Positions 25,385 through 33,545 of a DNA stretch of 64,000 nucleotides are shown here, in pieces. The translations under genes were made by a program, and so were the position numbers. Within the stretch, counting starts at the first letter, position 1, and every line of letters begins with the position of its first letter. The notes under the pieces are model-generated. The model was not told the origin of the DNA. It did not search any database and was given only the letters and a program-made list of their open reading frames with translations. This stretch comes from Dehalococcoidia bacterium UBA1222. Lineage in GTDB: Bacteria; Chloroflexota; Dehalococcoidia; Dehalococcoidales; UBA1222. Location: NCBI GenBank assembly GCA_002309415.1, contig DBXC01000005.1:62771-126770 (forward strand). Reading direction: 5' to 3'.

Positions 25385-26278
25385 CTACAGCGTGATCAGT
25401 TCATATTCACGGCTGCCGTAGCCCAGTTCAGCAGCAGCTTCTATGGTGTGGACACCGATGAGTGATTCGAGTCGTTCGATGAAACGAGCCTGACCGGGGT
25501 CGTCCTTAGCGGCGTAGATCTGGTCGATACAGGCCTGATCGATGGCGACAGGGTCCAGTGATGCCAGGATTCCGATATCTTTCATGCAGGGATCTTCTGC
25601 CACAGCGCAGCAGTCACAGTCTCTCGAAAGATTCTTCATTACATTGATGAAAGCTATATTACCCTTGAAGTGTTCGACGACAGTTGAAGCGGCATCGGCC
25701 ATGGCTTCGCAGAATGCAGCCTGTTTGGCGTGTTTCTTCCAGGTATCGAGGATATCAGGAGTGACACCGCCTGAATGAATGAGGGCCTTACCGGCAGATG
25801 AAGCGCATCCGATGGAGAGCTGTTTGAGCGCACCTCCGTAACCACCCTGGGGATGTCCTTTGAAATGTGACAGTACCAGCATGGAGTCGTAATTGACGAT
25901 GTTCTTCCCTACAGAATTCTTTTTGAGTACTTTTCCGTTGGGGATGTCCCAGACTAGATCTGGTCCTTCAGCATCCATCAGGTCTACATCAAAACTGTCG
26001 CTCCAGCCGTGATCCTTGAGAAGTTTTAAGTGTGATTCGGTATGATCACGGACTCCGCCGAAAGCGTCTCCGTAAGCAGTGTTGCATTCGACGACTGTAC
26101 CTTTGACCTTTTCGATTACAGGACGCCAGAAATCGGGTCCCAGGAAGTTCTGATTGCCTTTTTCACCGGAATGGAGTTTTATTGCGATCCTGCCCTTAAG
26201 GTCTGCGTTGAGAGCATCGTAAAGTTCACAGACCTTTTCCGGCGTGATGACGCGCGAAAAGAATACCTTGGATCTCAT
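25385..26278 (-). CDS. DUF362 family protein
   Basis: A 297-residue member of the DUF362 family, a group of putative iron-sulfur proteins of unknown function. The family block with LSHFKGHPQGGYGGALKQLSIG and the Cys-rich DCDCCAVAEDPC followed by DIGILASLDPVAIDQA is present; a separate ferredoxin domain is absent. GGAGGT lies five bases before the ATG at 26278; the upstream TTG start is part of that site. It lies 58 bases after acsE on the same strand without an obvious terminator between them, so it may belong to the corrinoid protein operon. Confidence 0.8.
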   Translation of the reverse strand: MRSKVFFSRVITPEKVCELYDALNADLKGRIAIKLHSGEKGNQNFLGPDFWRPVIEKVKGTVVECNTAYGDAFGGVRDHTESHLKLLKDHGWSDSFDVDLMDAEGPDLVWDIPNGKVLKKNSVGKNIVNYDSMLVLSHFKGHPQGGYGGALKQLSIGCASSAGKALIHSGGVTPDILDTWKKHAKQAAFCEAMADAASTVVEHFKGNIAFINVMKNLSRDCDCCAVAEDPCMKDIGILASLDPVAIDQACIDQIYAAKDDPGQARFIERLESLIGVHTIEAAAELGYGSREYELITL

Positions 26279-26336
26279 TCGTACCTCCAAATATGAATGA
26301 TCGGTTTCAATCTAATGATTGCAGTATGCGGCTTTT

Positions 26337-27206
26337 CTAATCAAGCCACATATGTGAATACAGTTTCTTACCTAAGAGGACCTGTACGGTCTTGACGTAT
26401 TTGGCCAGTTCGGGATCTGCGGGGATGGTATCGTCTCCGTCCATGGCCTTGTAGATGACGTCAGTTATCTCGGGTGCTCTGTCGCGGGCGATGTCGATCA
26501 GTGTGTAATCGGTGGCATCGACGATGGCGGAATAGAGACCTTTTCGTTTCAGCATGGCGAGATAGGTGCGGTTGAGATAAGGTCGCAATGCTCGGGGAGT
26601 GCCGTTGGAGACATTGGAGAGACCGACGATGGATTTACAGTTGGGATTGATCTCAGGGAGCATATCCATGAAATCGAGGCAGGCTATGACCTGATTGATA
26701 TCGCCGCTGATTGGAGTGGCGATAGGGTCGATCCAGATTCTGTCTTCTGCGACACCGGCTTCCTGAGCCTTCAGTACAAGGTCTACCATGTGCATGCAGC
26801 GTTCATCGACGTCTCTCGGCATGCCTTCCTCGCCCCAGAGCAGACCGATCATGTCGGCATCGTATTTGCTGACCAGCGGAAGGGTCTTTTCGAGTCTTTC
26901 CGGCTGTAAAGATACGGAGTTGATGAGAGCGGCTTTGTTGCATTTGGCGAGTGCCGCATCGATCGCATCGGAATTGCTGGTGTCTAAAGAAACATGTTTT
27001 TCGGAATTGGCCTGGACCAGATCGACCAGCCACGGAAGGAGTGCAGTTCCATTCAAACGTGCCGGACCGATATTGAGGTCCATATAATCCACATCAGACG
27101 CATCTTCAGTCTTGATCATTTCAAGGATAGGTCCTTCCTGCATCTCTTTGAGTGCCGGACCTAAGGTCTTTGACATTACGTTGATGTTTTCGCCGATAAG
27201 GATCAT
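26337..27206 (-). CDS. acsE: Methyltetrahydrofolate:corrinoid/Fe-S protein methyltransferase
   Basis: A 289-residue TIM-barrel methyltransferase that moves the methyl group of methyl-THF to Co(I) of the corrinoid/iron-sulfur protein. Pterin-binding residues sit in LINSVS, WIDPIATP and GLSNVSNG, matching the family. It is slightly longer than the roughly 260-residue clostridial enzyme. AGGAG precedes the ATG, and it starts 4 bases after acsC. Together with FolD it links the folate pool to the corrinoid protein. Confidence 0.93.
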   Translation of the reverse strand: MILIGENINVMSKTLGPALKEMQEGPILEMIKTEDASDVDYMDLNIGPARLNGTALLPWLVDLVQANSEKHVSLDTSNSDAIDAALAKCNKAALINSVSLQPERLEKTLPLVSKYDADMIGLLWGEEGMPRDVDERCMHMVDLVLKAQEAGVAEDRIWIDPIATPISGDINQVIACLDFMDMLPEINPNCKSIVGLSNVSNGTPRALRPYLNRTYLAMLKRKGLYSAIVDATDYTLIDIARDRAPEITDVIYKAMDGDDTIPADPELAKYVKTVQVLLGKKLYSHMWLD

Positions 27207-27210
27207 TTAT

Positions 27211-28545
27211 TTACTCCTGCCTTTGGTATCGTAGATACGGCGACAGCTGATTGGCTTCTCTCGGACCGCTCTTGACTTCCCAGTCAGGAAGCAGGGCCTG
27301 TAAAGCCTCTCTTTCCATCGCGATGTATCCAGGTAAGATTAACACTTTACGTGTGAGTTTGTCTGCTATGCCGCATTTATTGACCAGCAGTGCGATATTC
27401 TCTGCATTGAATTTCCCGGCAGCCCAAGCGGTCATGACGGACAGGCCATCGGTGTCCTTGATGAGGAGATAAGAACTGCATTTAGTGTTCTCGATCTCAC
27501 TGGAGACGATGAAGTAGGTGAGAGCGAAATTGGTGGTGATGAAGACAGGTGAGTTCTCATCGGGTTTGCCGATCTCATAGATGCCTTCGGCTGTGGTATG
27601 CGGACGCTGGGGATCAGAATAGATGTTCATCCTGAGGATCAGAAGGGGAGTCAGGATATCTCCGTCGATGGTATCCAGAAGGATGATGGATGCGTATTTG
27701 TTGATGAAGAGAGCTGCGATAAGAGCTTCTCGGTTGCGGTCGCCTGATGACAGCCTGGCCGCATTGACGATGGTCGGATAACCGACGGAAGCCTTTTTAT
27801 TGATGAGTGCTTCTCTTCTGATTGTCACCTGATCACGTAATGCATCTCTCGTATTGGCTGGTGCCGTATCGATGATACAGTCGTTCAGTCCCAGTCCTTT
27901 GGCTGCTTCTGTAAGAGTTTCGACATCGGGACCTGAAATGACGAAAGGACATCCGTGCTTTTTGATGATCTCGAAGAGCGTATCTTTGTTTTCCGATGTT
28001 ACCGAAGAAACGATGGGACGTCTCGTTGCATATCTGGAAAGAACGTCCTCGAGCGCTTCAGTATCCTGGGTGTCGAGCATGATCACGGCATCGGAGAGCT
28101 CGAATGCGACGTTGCAGGCAGTGATGAACTGCTCTCTGTCATTGCCCTTATCACGGATACAGATCAGTTCGGGGAATAATGACTGATCGATCCTGGTGAA
28201 GGTCGTCTCATTGAATCTTTTTACTTTGTCTTCCAGGGCCGGATCGTCGGAGCTGATGACGTAACCGAGCAAAGCCTGGTTTTCGAAACGCTTTTCATGG
28301 CGATACAGGACCGTTTCTCCGCCGATCTTGTAATTGGTGCGTCCCTTGAGTGATACCGAGCGGATAGGCGGTGTGAGGGCTTCTGACAGTATCTTCCTTG
28401 TCTCTTCCGACATGGAATCGCACTCGGTGTATTCTTTCTTGCCGGCAGCGATGCTCATGGCAAAAGAGAGACAAGTGGGACTGCCGCACTTCTTACAGTT
28501 CGTCTTAGGCAGTAATTTAAATATCTCGATACCGGATAAAGCCAT
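27211..28545 (-). CDS. acsC: Corrinoid/iron-sulfur protein large subunit
   Basis: A 444-residue gamma subunit of the corrinoid/Fe-S protein (AcsC/CdhE). The N-terminal [4Fe-4S] domain carries C17-x2-C20-x4-C25-x16-C42 (NCKKCGSPTC), used to reactivate oxidised cobalt; the TIM barrel and C-terminal corrinoid domain (PGYIAMEREALQALLPDWEV) follow. All expected features are intact. GAGGAG lies some distance before the ATG, and the gene begins 3 bases after the acsB-like gene. Confidence 0.95.
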   Translation of the reverse strand: MALSGIEIFKLLPKTNCKKCGSPTCLSFAMSIAAGKKEYTECDSMSEETRKILSEALTPPIRSVSLKGRTNYKIGGETVLYRHEKRFENQALLGYVISSDDPALEDKVKRFNETTFTRIDQSLFPELICIRDKGNDREQFITACNVAFELSDAVIMLDTQDTEALEDVLSRYATRRPIVSSVTSENKDTLFEIIKKHGCPFVISGPDVETLTEAAKGLGLNDCIIDTAPANTRDALRDQVTIRREALINKKASVGYPTIVNAARLSSGDRNREALIAALFINKYASIILLDTIDGDILTPLLILRMNIYSDPQRPHTTAEGIYEIGKPDENSPVFITTNFALTYFIVSSEIENTKCSSYLLIKDTDGLSVMTAWAAGKFNAENIALLVNKCGIADKLTRKVLILPGYIAMEREALQALLPDWEVKSGPREANQLSPYLRYQRQE

Positions 28546-28548
28546 GGG

Positions 28549-29778
28549 TTAGATTATGCTCCTCATCGCCAACGCGGGATGATTGTTATTCTTCATATGT
28601 TCCAATACCGTATCCTCATCGGTTCCGATCTTCTCGTCAGCCAATGACGTGATGAACTCAGTGATCTCGGCGTTGCCTTTGAATTCGGCTAAGGCCTTCT
28701 TCTTGAGTTCTGAATCCATCCATGCGATACGCTTGATGCCTCCTTCGGCTTTTATGAACGAAGGTTCGGCCAGGTTCTTCAAGCTGAAGCCCATGACGGC
28801 AGGCGTGGAATCACGGATGTCATCGGTGATCATCTTATTGGTGATGCCGCTGGGGGTGGGGCCTTTATAATATCTCGTCATGCACATCACGCCGTTGCAT
28901 TTAGGTAGGACGATCGCGACGTTCTCTGCCTGGATGGTGATGCCCAGAGGCGCATCCATCATGCTGTAGAGAGAGAGCCTTTCACATCTCTCATGAGTCT
29001 CTTTCTTGACCGTCTCATTGATACCGGCAAATTCGCCGTTCTCTTCATTGATGATGGCTCCCTTGGAGACCTTATTATAGGGGCCTGATATATCAATCTC
29101 TTCGGAGATTTTGCAGGTCTTGTAATCCACACCACCGCACATACCGGATCTCTCGGGAGTGATGACGCAGAGATGATTGGGATGGACGGACTGACAGATG
29201 GAACAGGAATAGAAATCGGTAACGTCGGTGTCTTTTAATCCGGCATCGACGGCATCTCGTCTGGCAAATTCTTCGCGTGCTGCTGTGAGGAAAGGAGGAA
29301 GCATGCGGAGAGCCACGATGAAACGTACCTGGACTCTATCGACGACCGTGCCGAAATCCTTCTTGATCGAATCGATGAGGTAGTTGCCGATATCGCGGAA
29401 ACGGTGTTGTTTCGTGAATTCAAGAGTGACGGACATGCTGGCATGGTCGCGCTGACCGACATGGGAGATGCCTTTGACGTTATTGAGATACTGGTGGATC
29501 TTGTGTTCGATGACCTCACAGTATTCATCCTTGCATTTATCACCGGCGACATAGATCAGGAGACCAAGAGCTAAGCCGGTGTGTAGGGGGATCTCAAAAA
29601 GATCCTGACCGGCTACATCCACGAATCCATCCTGTACGCCCATGACGGGACGCATGATGACGCGTTCCAGCATGGGATTGGTACCGTCACCGAATACGGC
29701 CCTGACGTCTTCCAGTTTATAGACGTCTTTGGAATATTCGGGTCCTACTTCCAGAGGAAATTCAGTAGCAAAATACAT
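28549..29778 (-). CDS. Acetyl-CoA synthase/decarbonylase-like protein lacking the Ni-binding Cys-Gly-Cys
   Basis: A 409-residue homologue of the catalytic part of acetyl-CoA synthase (AcsB/CdhC). Its length matches the archaeal beta subunit and lacks the N-terminal CODH-contact domain of clostridial AcsB. The [4Fe-4S] ligands are C192, C195, C204 and C214 with the exact C-x2-C-x8-C-x9-C spacing. In the Moorella enzyme the nickel ligands C595-G-C597 follow the fourth cysteine by 67 residues; here residues 281-283, also 67 after C214, are Thr-Ile-Gln. I checked the codons (ACC ATC CAG, plus-strand 28930-28938). The surrounding YSMMDAPL and NGVM...YYKG blocks align well, so this is substitution rather than deletion. 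New cysteines at 294 and 299 lie just downstream. Classical acetyl-CoA synthesis is therefore doubtful. The start has a weak site, 2 bases after acsD. Confidence 0.85.
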   Translation of the reverse strand: MYFATEFPLEVGPEYSKDVYKLEDVRAVFGDGTNPMLERVIMRPVMGVQDGFVDVAGQDLFEIPLHTGLALGLLIYVAGDKCKDEYCEVIEHKIHQYLNNVKGISHVGQRDHASMSVTLEFTKQHRFRDIGNYLIDSIKKDFGTVVDRVQVRFIVALRMLPPFLTAAREEFARRDAVDAGLKDTDVTDFYSCSICQSVHPNHLCVITPERSGMCGGVDYKTCKISEEIDISGPYNKVSKGAIINEENGEFAGINETVKKETHERCERLSLYSMMDAPLGITIQAENVAIVLPKCNGVMCMTRYYKGPTPSGITNKMITDDIRDSTPAVMGFSLKNLAEPSFIKAEGGIKRIAWMDSELKKKALAEFKGNAEITEFITSLADEKIGTDEDTVLEHMKNNNHPALAMRSII

Positions 29779-29780
29779 GT

Positions 29781-30686
29781 CTATCTCGTTTCTTCTAATA
29801 GTTCTTTGACCAGTTTCATGGCCTTGCTGTTCAGCATGACCACGATCTCACATCCGGCACTGATGAGGGACATGGCAGTAGTGGCTTCCCACAGTATGCC
29901 TCGGTTCTCGTCATCGCCCCATTTCTCGTCTTCGATCTCGCCGGCCTCTTTGACTTTCCAGGAGTCACGTCCGATATTGCAGATGATGGGCATCTGCAGA
30001 CTTGTGTCGTTCTGGGTGAGGGCAGCCAGCCTCATCCTCTCGATGATGGAGTAGCAGTATTCGATGCCGTATCCCAGGGCACTGATGGTGGGATCGATGA
30101 GGATGTCTTCGCTCTTCATACCGGCGTTTTCCAGAAGGATGTTGAGTTGTTTGGCCATATTGATATCGATCGGGGAATTAGCTATGAGACGGTGTCCGTT
30201 CTTCACGGCCTTGTCCACCAACTGCTGGTAATTGTCGATCTCCACCGGTCCGACGGTGAGTTTAAAGTCATTGATCTCGTCCAGAAGATATTCGAAGACG
30301 TCGCCGTTCTTCTTGGTGTTGCTGCAGCCCCAAACGATGAGAGGGGTTTCACCGCAGGCACTGATGGCTTTGCGTACGTTCTCAAGAGCAACACTCTTAT
30401 CCTTATCGGAATCGTTGGGGTTGATGCTGGCGAGTTTAAGACAGATGCATTCGGGATGTTCTATTTCTATGGCGCGTCTGACCCAGTCAGCAACATCGCC
30501 GTCAGAATAGATGTCGTCGTATGCGTACGGAGGAAGGTCTTTGATAGGCTCGTCCTCGACGAGATAGGCGATCCTGCACGGATTCTTGTATCCGCCTTCA
30601 AAAGAATACAAGGTCGTCTTTCCGCCGGTTTTGAGCCCGCGGATATCAGTCTCGATTATCTGTCCGTTGATATCTTCTATCGACAT
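29781..30686 (-). CDS. acsD: Corrinoid/iron-sulfur protein small subunit
   Basis: A 301-residue delta subunit (AcsD/CdhD) that forms a heterodimer with AcsC and helps hold the corrinoid. The YSFEGGYKNPCRIAYLV N-terminal block, WGCSNTKKNGDVFEYLLDEI, LIANSPIDINMAKQLN and DPTISALGYGIEYCYSIIERMRLAAL segments are typical. It lies 15 bases after folD and 2 bases before the acsB-like gene in one operon. Confidence 0.93.
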   Translation of the reverse strand: MSIEDINGQIIETDIRGLKTGGKTTLYSFEGGYKNPCRIAYLVEDEPIKDLPPYAYDDIYSDGDVADWVRRAIEIEHPECICLKLASINPNDSDKDKSVALENVRKAISACGETPLIVWGCSNTKKNGDVFEYLLDEINDFKLTVGPVEIDNYQQLVDKAVKNGHRLIANSPIDINMAKQLNILLENAGMKSEDILIDPTISALGYGIEYCYSIIERMRLAALTQNDTSLQMPIICNIGRDSWKVKEAGEIEDEKWGDDENRGILWEATTAMSLISAGCEIVVMLNSKAMKLVKELLEETR

Positions 30687-30701
30687 AGTGTCTCGTATAC
30701 G

Positions 30702-31589
30702 TTATTTGATGCCATTCATCATCTTGGCTGATTTGACGGTGTCATACATCAGCATGGCGATGGTCATGGGGCCCACGCCGCCGGGAACAGGAGTGATGTA
30801 GGATGCTTTCTTCTTGACGTTCTCGAAGTCCACATCACCGCAGAGGATCCTCTTGCCGGTGGGTGATACGCCGATCTGATTGGTGCCGACGTCGATCACG
30901 ACGACTCCTTCTTTGACCATATCGGCCGTGATGAACTTAGGTTTACCGATGGCAGCGATGAGGATATCGGCCTGTCGGGTATAGGATGCGATGTCTTTGG
31001 TCGCGGAATGGCAGATGGTGACAGTGGCATTGGCTCCGGCTGCTTTCTGGACCATGATGTTGGCGATCGGTTTACCCACGATATTGCTGCGGCCGACTAC
31101 TACTACGTGCTTGCCGCTGGGATCGATACCGCTCCTTTCGAGGAGCACTTTGATGCCGTGAGGAGTGCAGGGCAGGAAATGCGGTTCGCCGATCATCATA
31201 CGTCCGACGTTCATGGGATGGAAACCGTCCACATCCTTCTTGGAATTGATAGCAAAGAGGATGCGGTGTTCATTGATATGTTTGGGAAGAGGCACCTGGA
31301 CCAATATTCCGTTGACGGCAGGATCAGAATTGAGCTTTTCGATAATCTCCAGGAGCTCTTCTTCAGTGGTCTCTTCGGGGAGGACAGTATTGTACGATGT
31401 GATCCCCAGCTGTTCACACATACGTACTTTCGAGGCGACATATACCTGACTGGCACTGTCGTTGCCGACTAAGATCGTGGCAAGACAGGGTTTTATGCCA
31501 TGTTCAGATTCGAGCGATTCGACTTCTGCCTTTAGTTCGTCGAGCAGTTGTCTGGAAATGGCTTTTCCGTCAATTATCTGTGCTTCCAT
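30702..31589 (-). CDS. folD: Methylene-THF dehydrogenase/methenyl-THF cyclohydrolase
   Basis: A 295-residue bifunctional FolD interconverting 10-formyl-, methenyl- and methylene-THF. Catalytic Y50 and K54 lie in the VYVASKVRMC segment; VQVPLPKHI, DVDGFHPMNVG, the NADP-binding VVVGRSNIVGKP and TPVPGGVGPMT are conserved. I use the ATG at 31589 behind GGGG instead of the TTG two codons upstream. It is the first gene of the corrinoid operon. Formate-THF ligase and methylene-THF reductase are not in the window. Confidence 0.96.
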   Translation of the reverse strand: MEAQIIDGKAISRQLLDELKAEVESLESEHGIKPCLATILVGNDSASQVYVASKVRMCEQLGITSYNTVLPEETTEEELLEIIEKLNSDPAVNGILVQVPLPKHINEHRILFAINSKKDVDGFHPMNVGRMMIGEPHFLPCTPHGIKVLLERSGIDPSGKHVVVVGRSNIVGKPIANIMVQKAAGANATVTICHSATKDIASYTRQADILIAAIGKPKFITADMVKEGVVVIDVGTNQIGVSPTGKRILCGDVDFENVKKKASYITPVPGGVGPMTIAMLMYDTVKSAKMMNGIK

Positions 31590-31630
31590 AATCAAATTCC
31601 CCTAAATAGATAGACTTCGCCTATTTTATT

Positions 31631-31669
31631 TATTCGAATATTATGCTTGATTTACCATGTTTATTTCAA
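31631..31669 (-). promoter_or_regulatory. Putative promoter of the folD-acs operon
   Basis: On the minus strand TTGAAA (31664-31669) and CATAAT (31640-31645) are 18 bases apart. A perfect 10-base palindrome TATTCGAATA (31631-31640) overlaps the end of the -10 and likely start point and could be an operator. Confidence 0.45.
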
Positions 31670-31706
31670 ACTTAGACTGCGTGGTCCGCTGTCTCTCGTT
31701 TTGCTA

Positions 31707-31712
31707 TATAAT
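31707..31712 (+). promoter_or_regulatory. Putative -10 of the 31742 gene
   Basis: TATAAT 29 bases upstream of the ATG, followed by GGAGAGG as ribosome binding site. No clear -35. Confidence 0.4.
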
Positions 31713-31741
31713 AACGATTAGTTTTTTAGGAGAGGTTCTGG

Positions 31742-32188
31742 ATGGTATTCGGCTGGATCAATCTGTTCAACCTGGCGATCCTGATCATCATGCTGATCCC
31801 CAACATGCTCTTTGCCGGCAAGATCCGACAGGAAGAGGGCATCGAGAGGAACACCATCCTGCGTATCTCTGAATATGTCAGCCGTATCGCATGCATGATC
31901 TTCATGTTCTTCCCCATAAGCGTCGGCGAATTCGGATTCAAGAACCCCATCTACTTTGAACTCTATCTGCTTTCAAACGTTTTGCTTTTGACCATCGATC
32001 TGGTGGTATGGAACATATTCAGGAAGAAACCGACTTTCAGAGAAGCACTAATCCTGGCTGTGGTCCCGTCACTGATCTTCTTCATCACCGGTCTTTTGCT
32101 GCAGCACTGGCTATTGGTGATCTCAGCAGGTGCCTTCTTCCTGGCACATGCAATGAATACTTACACTGATTTCAGAAACCTTTCTTAG
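31742..32188 (+). CDS. Four-helix membrane protein, unknown function
   Basis: A 148-residue protein with four hydrophobic segments and short loops. I do not recognise the family beyond small uncharacterised membrane proteins of anaerobes. GGAGAGG precedes the ATG, and the amino acid permease follows after 16 bases, so they are likely co-transcribed. Confidence 0.7.
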   Translation: MVFGWINLFNLAILIIMLIPNMLFAGKIRQEEGIERNTILRISEYVSRIACMIFMFFPISVGEFGFKNPIYFELYLLSNVLLLTIDLVVWNIFRKKPTFREALILAVVPSLIFFITGLLLQHWLLVISAGAFFLAHAMNTYTDFRNLS

Positions 32189-32204
32189 ATAGGGGGACGA
32201 TGCT

Positions 32205-33545
32205 ATGTCTGACGATAAAAAGGGAATCGGTCTTATCTCTTGTATCGGTATCATCACAGGCGGCATGATCGGCAGTGCGATCTTCTCGCTTTCCGGTCTC
32301 ACCATGTACAATGCCGGCCCTTCGGCGATCATTTCATGGATCCTGGCCGCGGCCGTGATGCTGATCTACGGTCTTGTTTGTACTGAACTGGCCGCAATCT
32401 TCCCGAAATCCGGCGGCATCTATGTCTTCCCGGCTAAGGCTTTAGGCTCTAATCCTAAGACCGGCGCCTTCTGGGGCTGGTTCTCTACCTGGGGCTACAT
32501 CAATTCCAACATCGCTGCTGTAGCTTTCTCCGCGATCTATGTCGCGACTTATTTGGGTGCCGGCTTCAGTCTTCCCGACGGTCTTCAGATTCCCCTGGCA
32601 TTGGTTGCCATCTGTCTGTGCTTCATCCTCAACTGTATCAATTTCAAGACTACCGGTAAGCTTCAGACCATCCTTGTCGGCGGTCTGGTTATCACTCTCT
32701 TGATCTATATCGGAGTTTCTTTCTTCGGCGGTGAATGGGATCCCCAGCTGATGACTCCGTTCCTTTCCCAGGGCGCTGCCGGTTCCACCGGTTTCCTTGC
32801 TGCCGTACCTACCGCCATGGTCGGTTACGGTTCTATCGTCGCTATCGCTTTCATGGTGTCCGAAGTGAAAGCTCCTAACAAGACTGTTCCCAAGGCCGTT
32901 ATGATCTCCATGGGCATCGTTGCTGCTATCTACTGTCTCGTAGTGATCTCGACCCTCGGTCTCATCTCCGCTTCATATCTTGCCGAGAATCCCGGCATGC
33001 AGTACATCCCGCTTTACGCTGCCTGCTTTACGAAACTATCGGCTTATCCCTGGCTCACTAAGGTCGTCTCCATCGCAGCTGTTCTGGCTCTCATCACGAC
33101 TATTTTGGTGGTACTGGCGCTTACCGGACGTGCCGTCAAAGCTGCTGCCGATGACGGTCTTGTTCCAGGTATTTTCTCCAAGAACAACGGCGCAGGGGTC
33201 CCTGTCTTTGCGACAGCAGCTATCGCTATTCCTGCTGCCATCGTAGCCTGTTTCCCGGATTTCACATCGACCATCGTGGGTCTCGGTGCTCTCTTCGGCG
33301 CCGTCTCCATCGTCGTCAACATCTTCTCTCTCTATCAGGCACGTAAGAAGAAACTTGGAAACAATGAGCTCTTCAGGGCTCCCGGCGGAAACATCCTACC
33401 GGCTGTCGCTCTGCTGATCATCGTGGTCTGCTACATCCCTGATATCACATCAGGTGGATGGAAGATCTGGCTCTACACCATTGGTTGGTATATCGTGGGA
33501 CTTGCAATCTTCTACTTCAGCAAGCGCAACAGGATGAAAGACTAA
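32205..33545 (+). CDS. APC-family amino acid permease
   Basis: A 446-residue transporter with about 12 membrane segments. The first helix has GIITGGMIGSAIFSLSG, the glycine-rich substrate loop of APC carriers, and the AFMVSEVKAPNKTVPKAVMIS loop is typical. The substrate, probably an amino acid, is unknown. GGGGGACG precedes the ATG. It converges on the esterase gene with a 4-base overlap. Confidence 0.88.
   Translation: MSDDKKGIGLISCIGIITGGMIGSAIFSLSGLTMYNAGPSAIISWILAAAVMLIYGLVCTELAAIFPKSGGIYVFPAKALGSNPKTGAFWGWFSTWGYINSNIAAVAFSAIYVATYLGAGFSLPDGLQIPLALVAICLCFILNCINFKTTGKLQTILVGGLVITLLIYIGVSFFGGEWDPQLMTPFLSQGAAGSTGFLAAVPTAMVGYGSIVAIAFMVSEVKAPNKTVPKAVMISMGIVAAIYCLVVISTLGLISASYLAENPGMQYIPLYAACFTKLSAYPWLTKVVSIAAVLALITTILVVLALTGRAVKAAADDGLVPGIFSKNNGAGVPVFATAAIAIPAAIVACFPDFTSTIVGLGALFGAVSIVVNIFSLYQARKKKLGNNELFRAPGGNILPAVALLIIVVCYIPDITSGGWKIWLYTIGWYIVGLAIFYFSKRNRMKD

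Noticed and set aside
28930..28938. Loss of the Cys-Gly-Cys motif as a sequencing error
   Set aside because: All three codons differ at several positions, and the frame is intact on both sides with the correct 67-residue spacing, so a simple error or frameshift cannot explain it.
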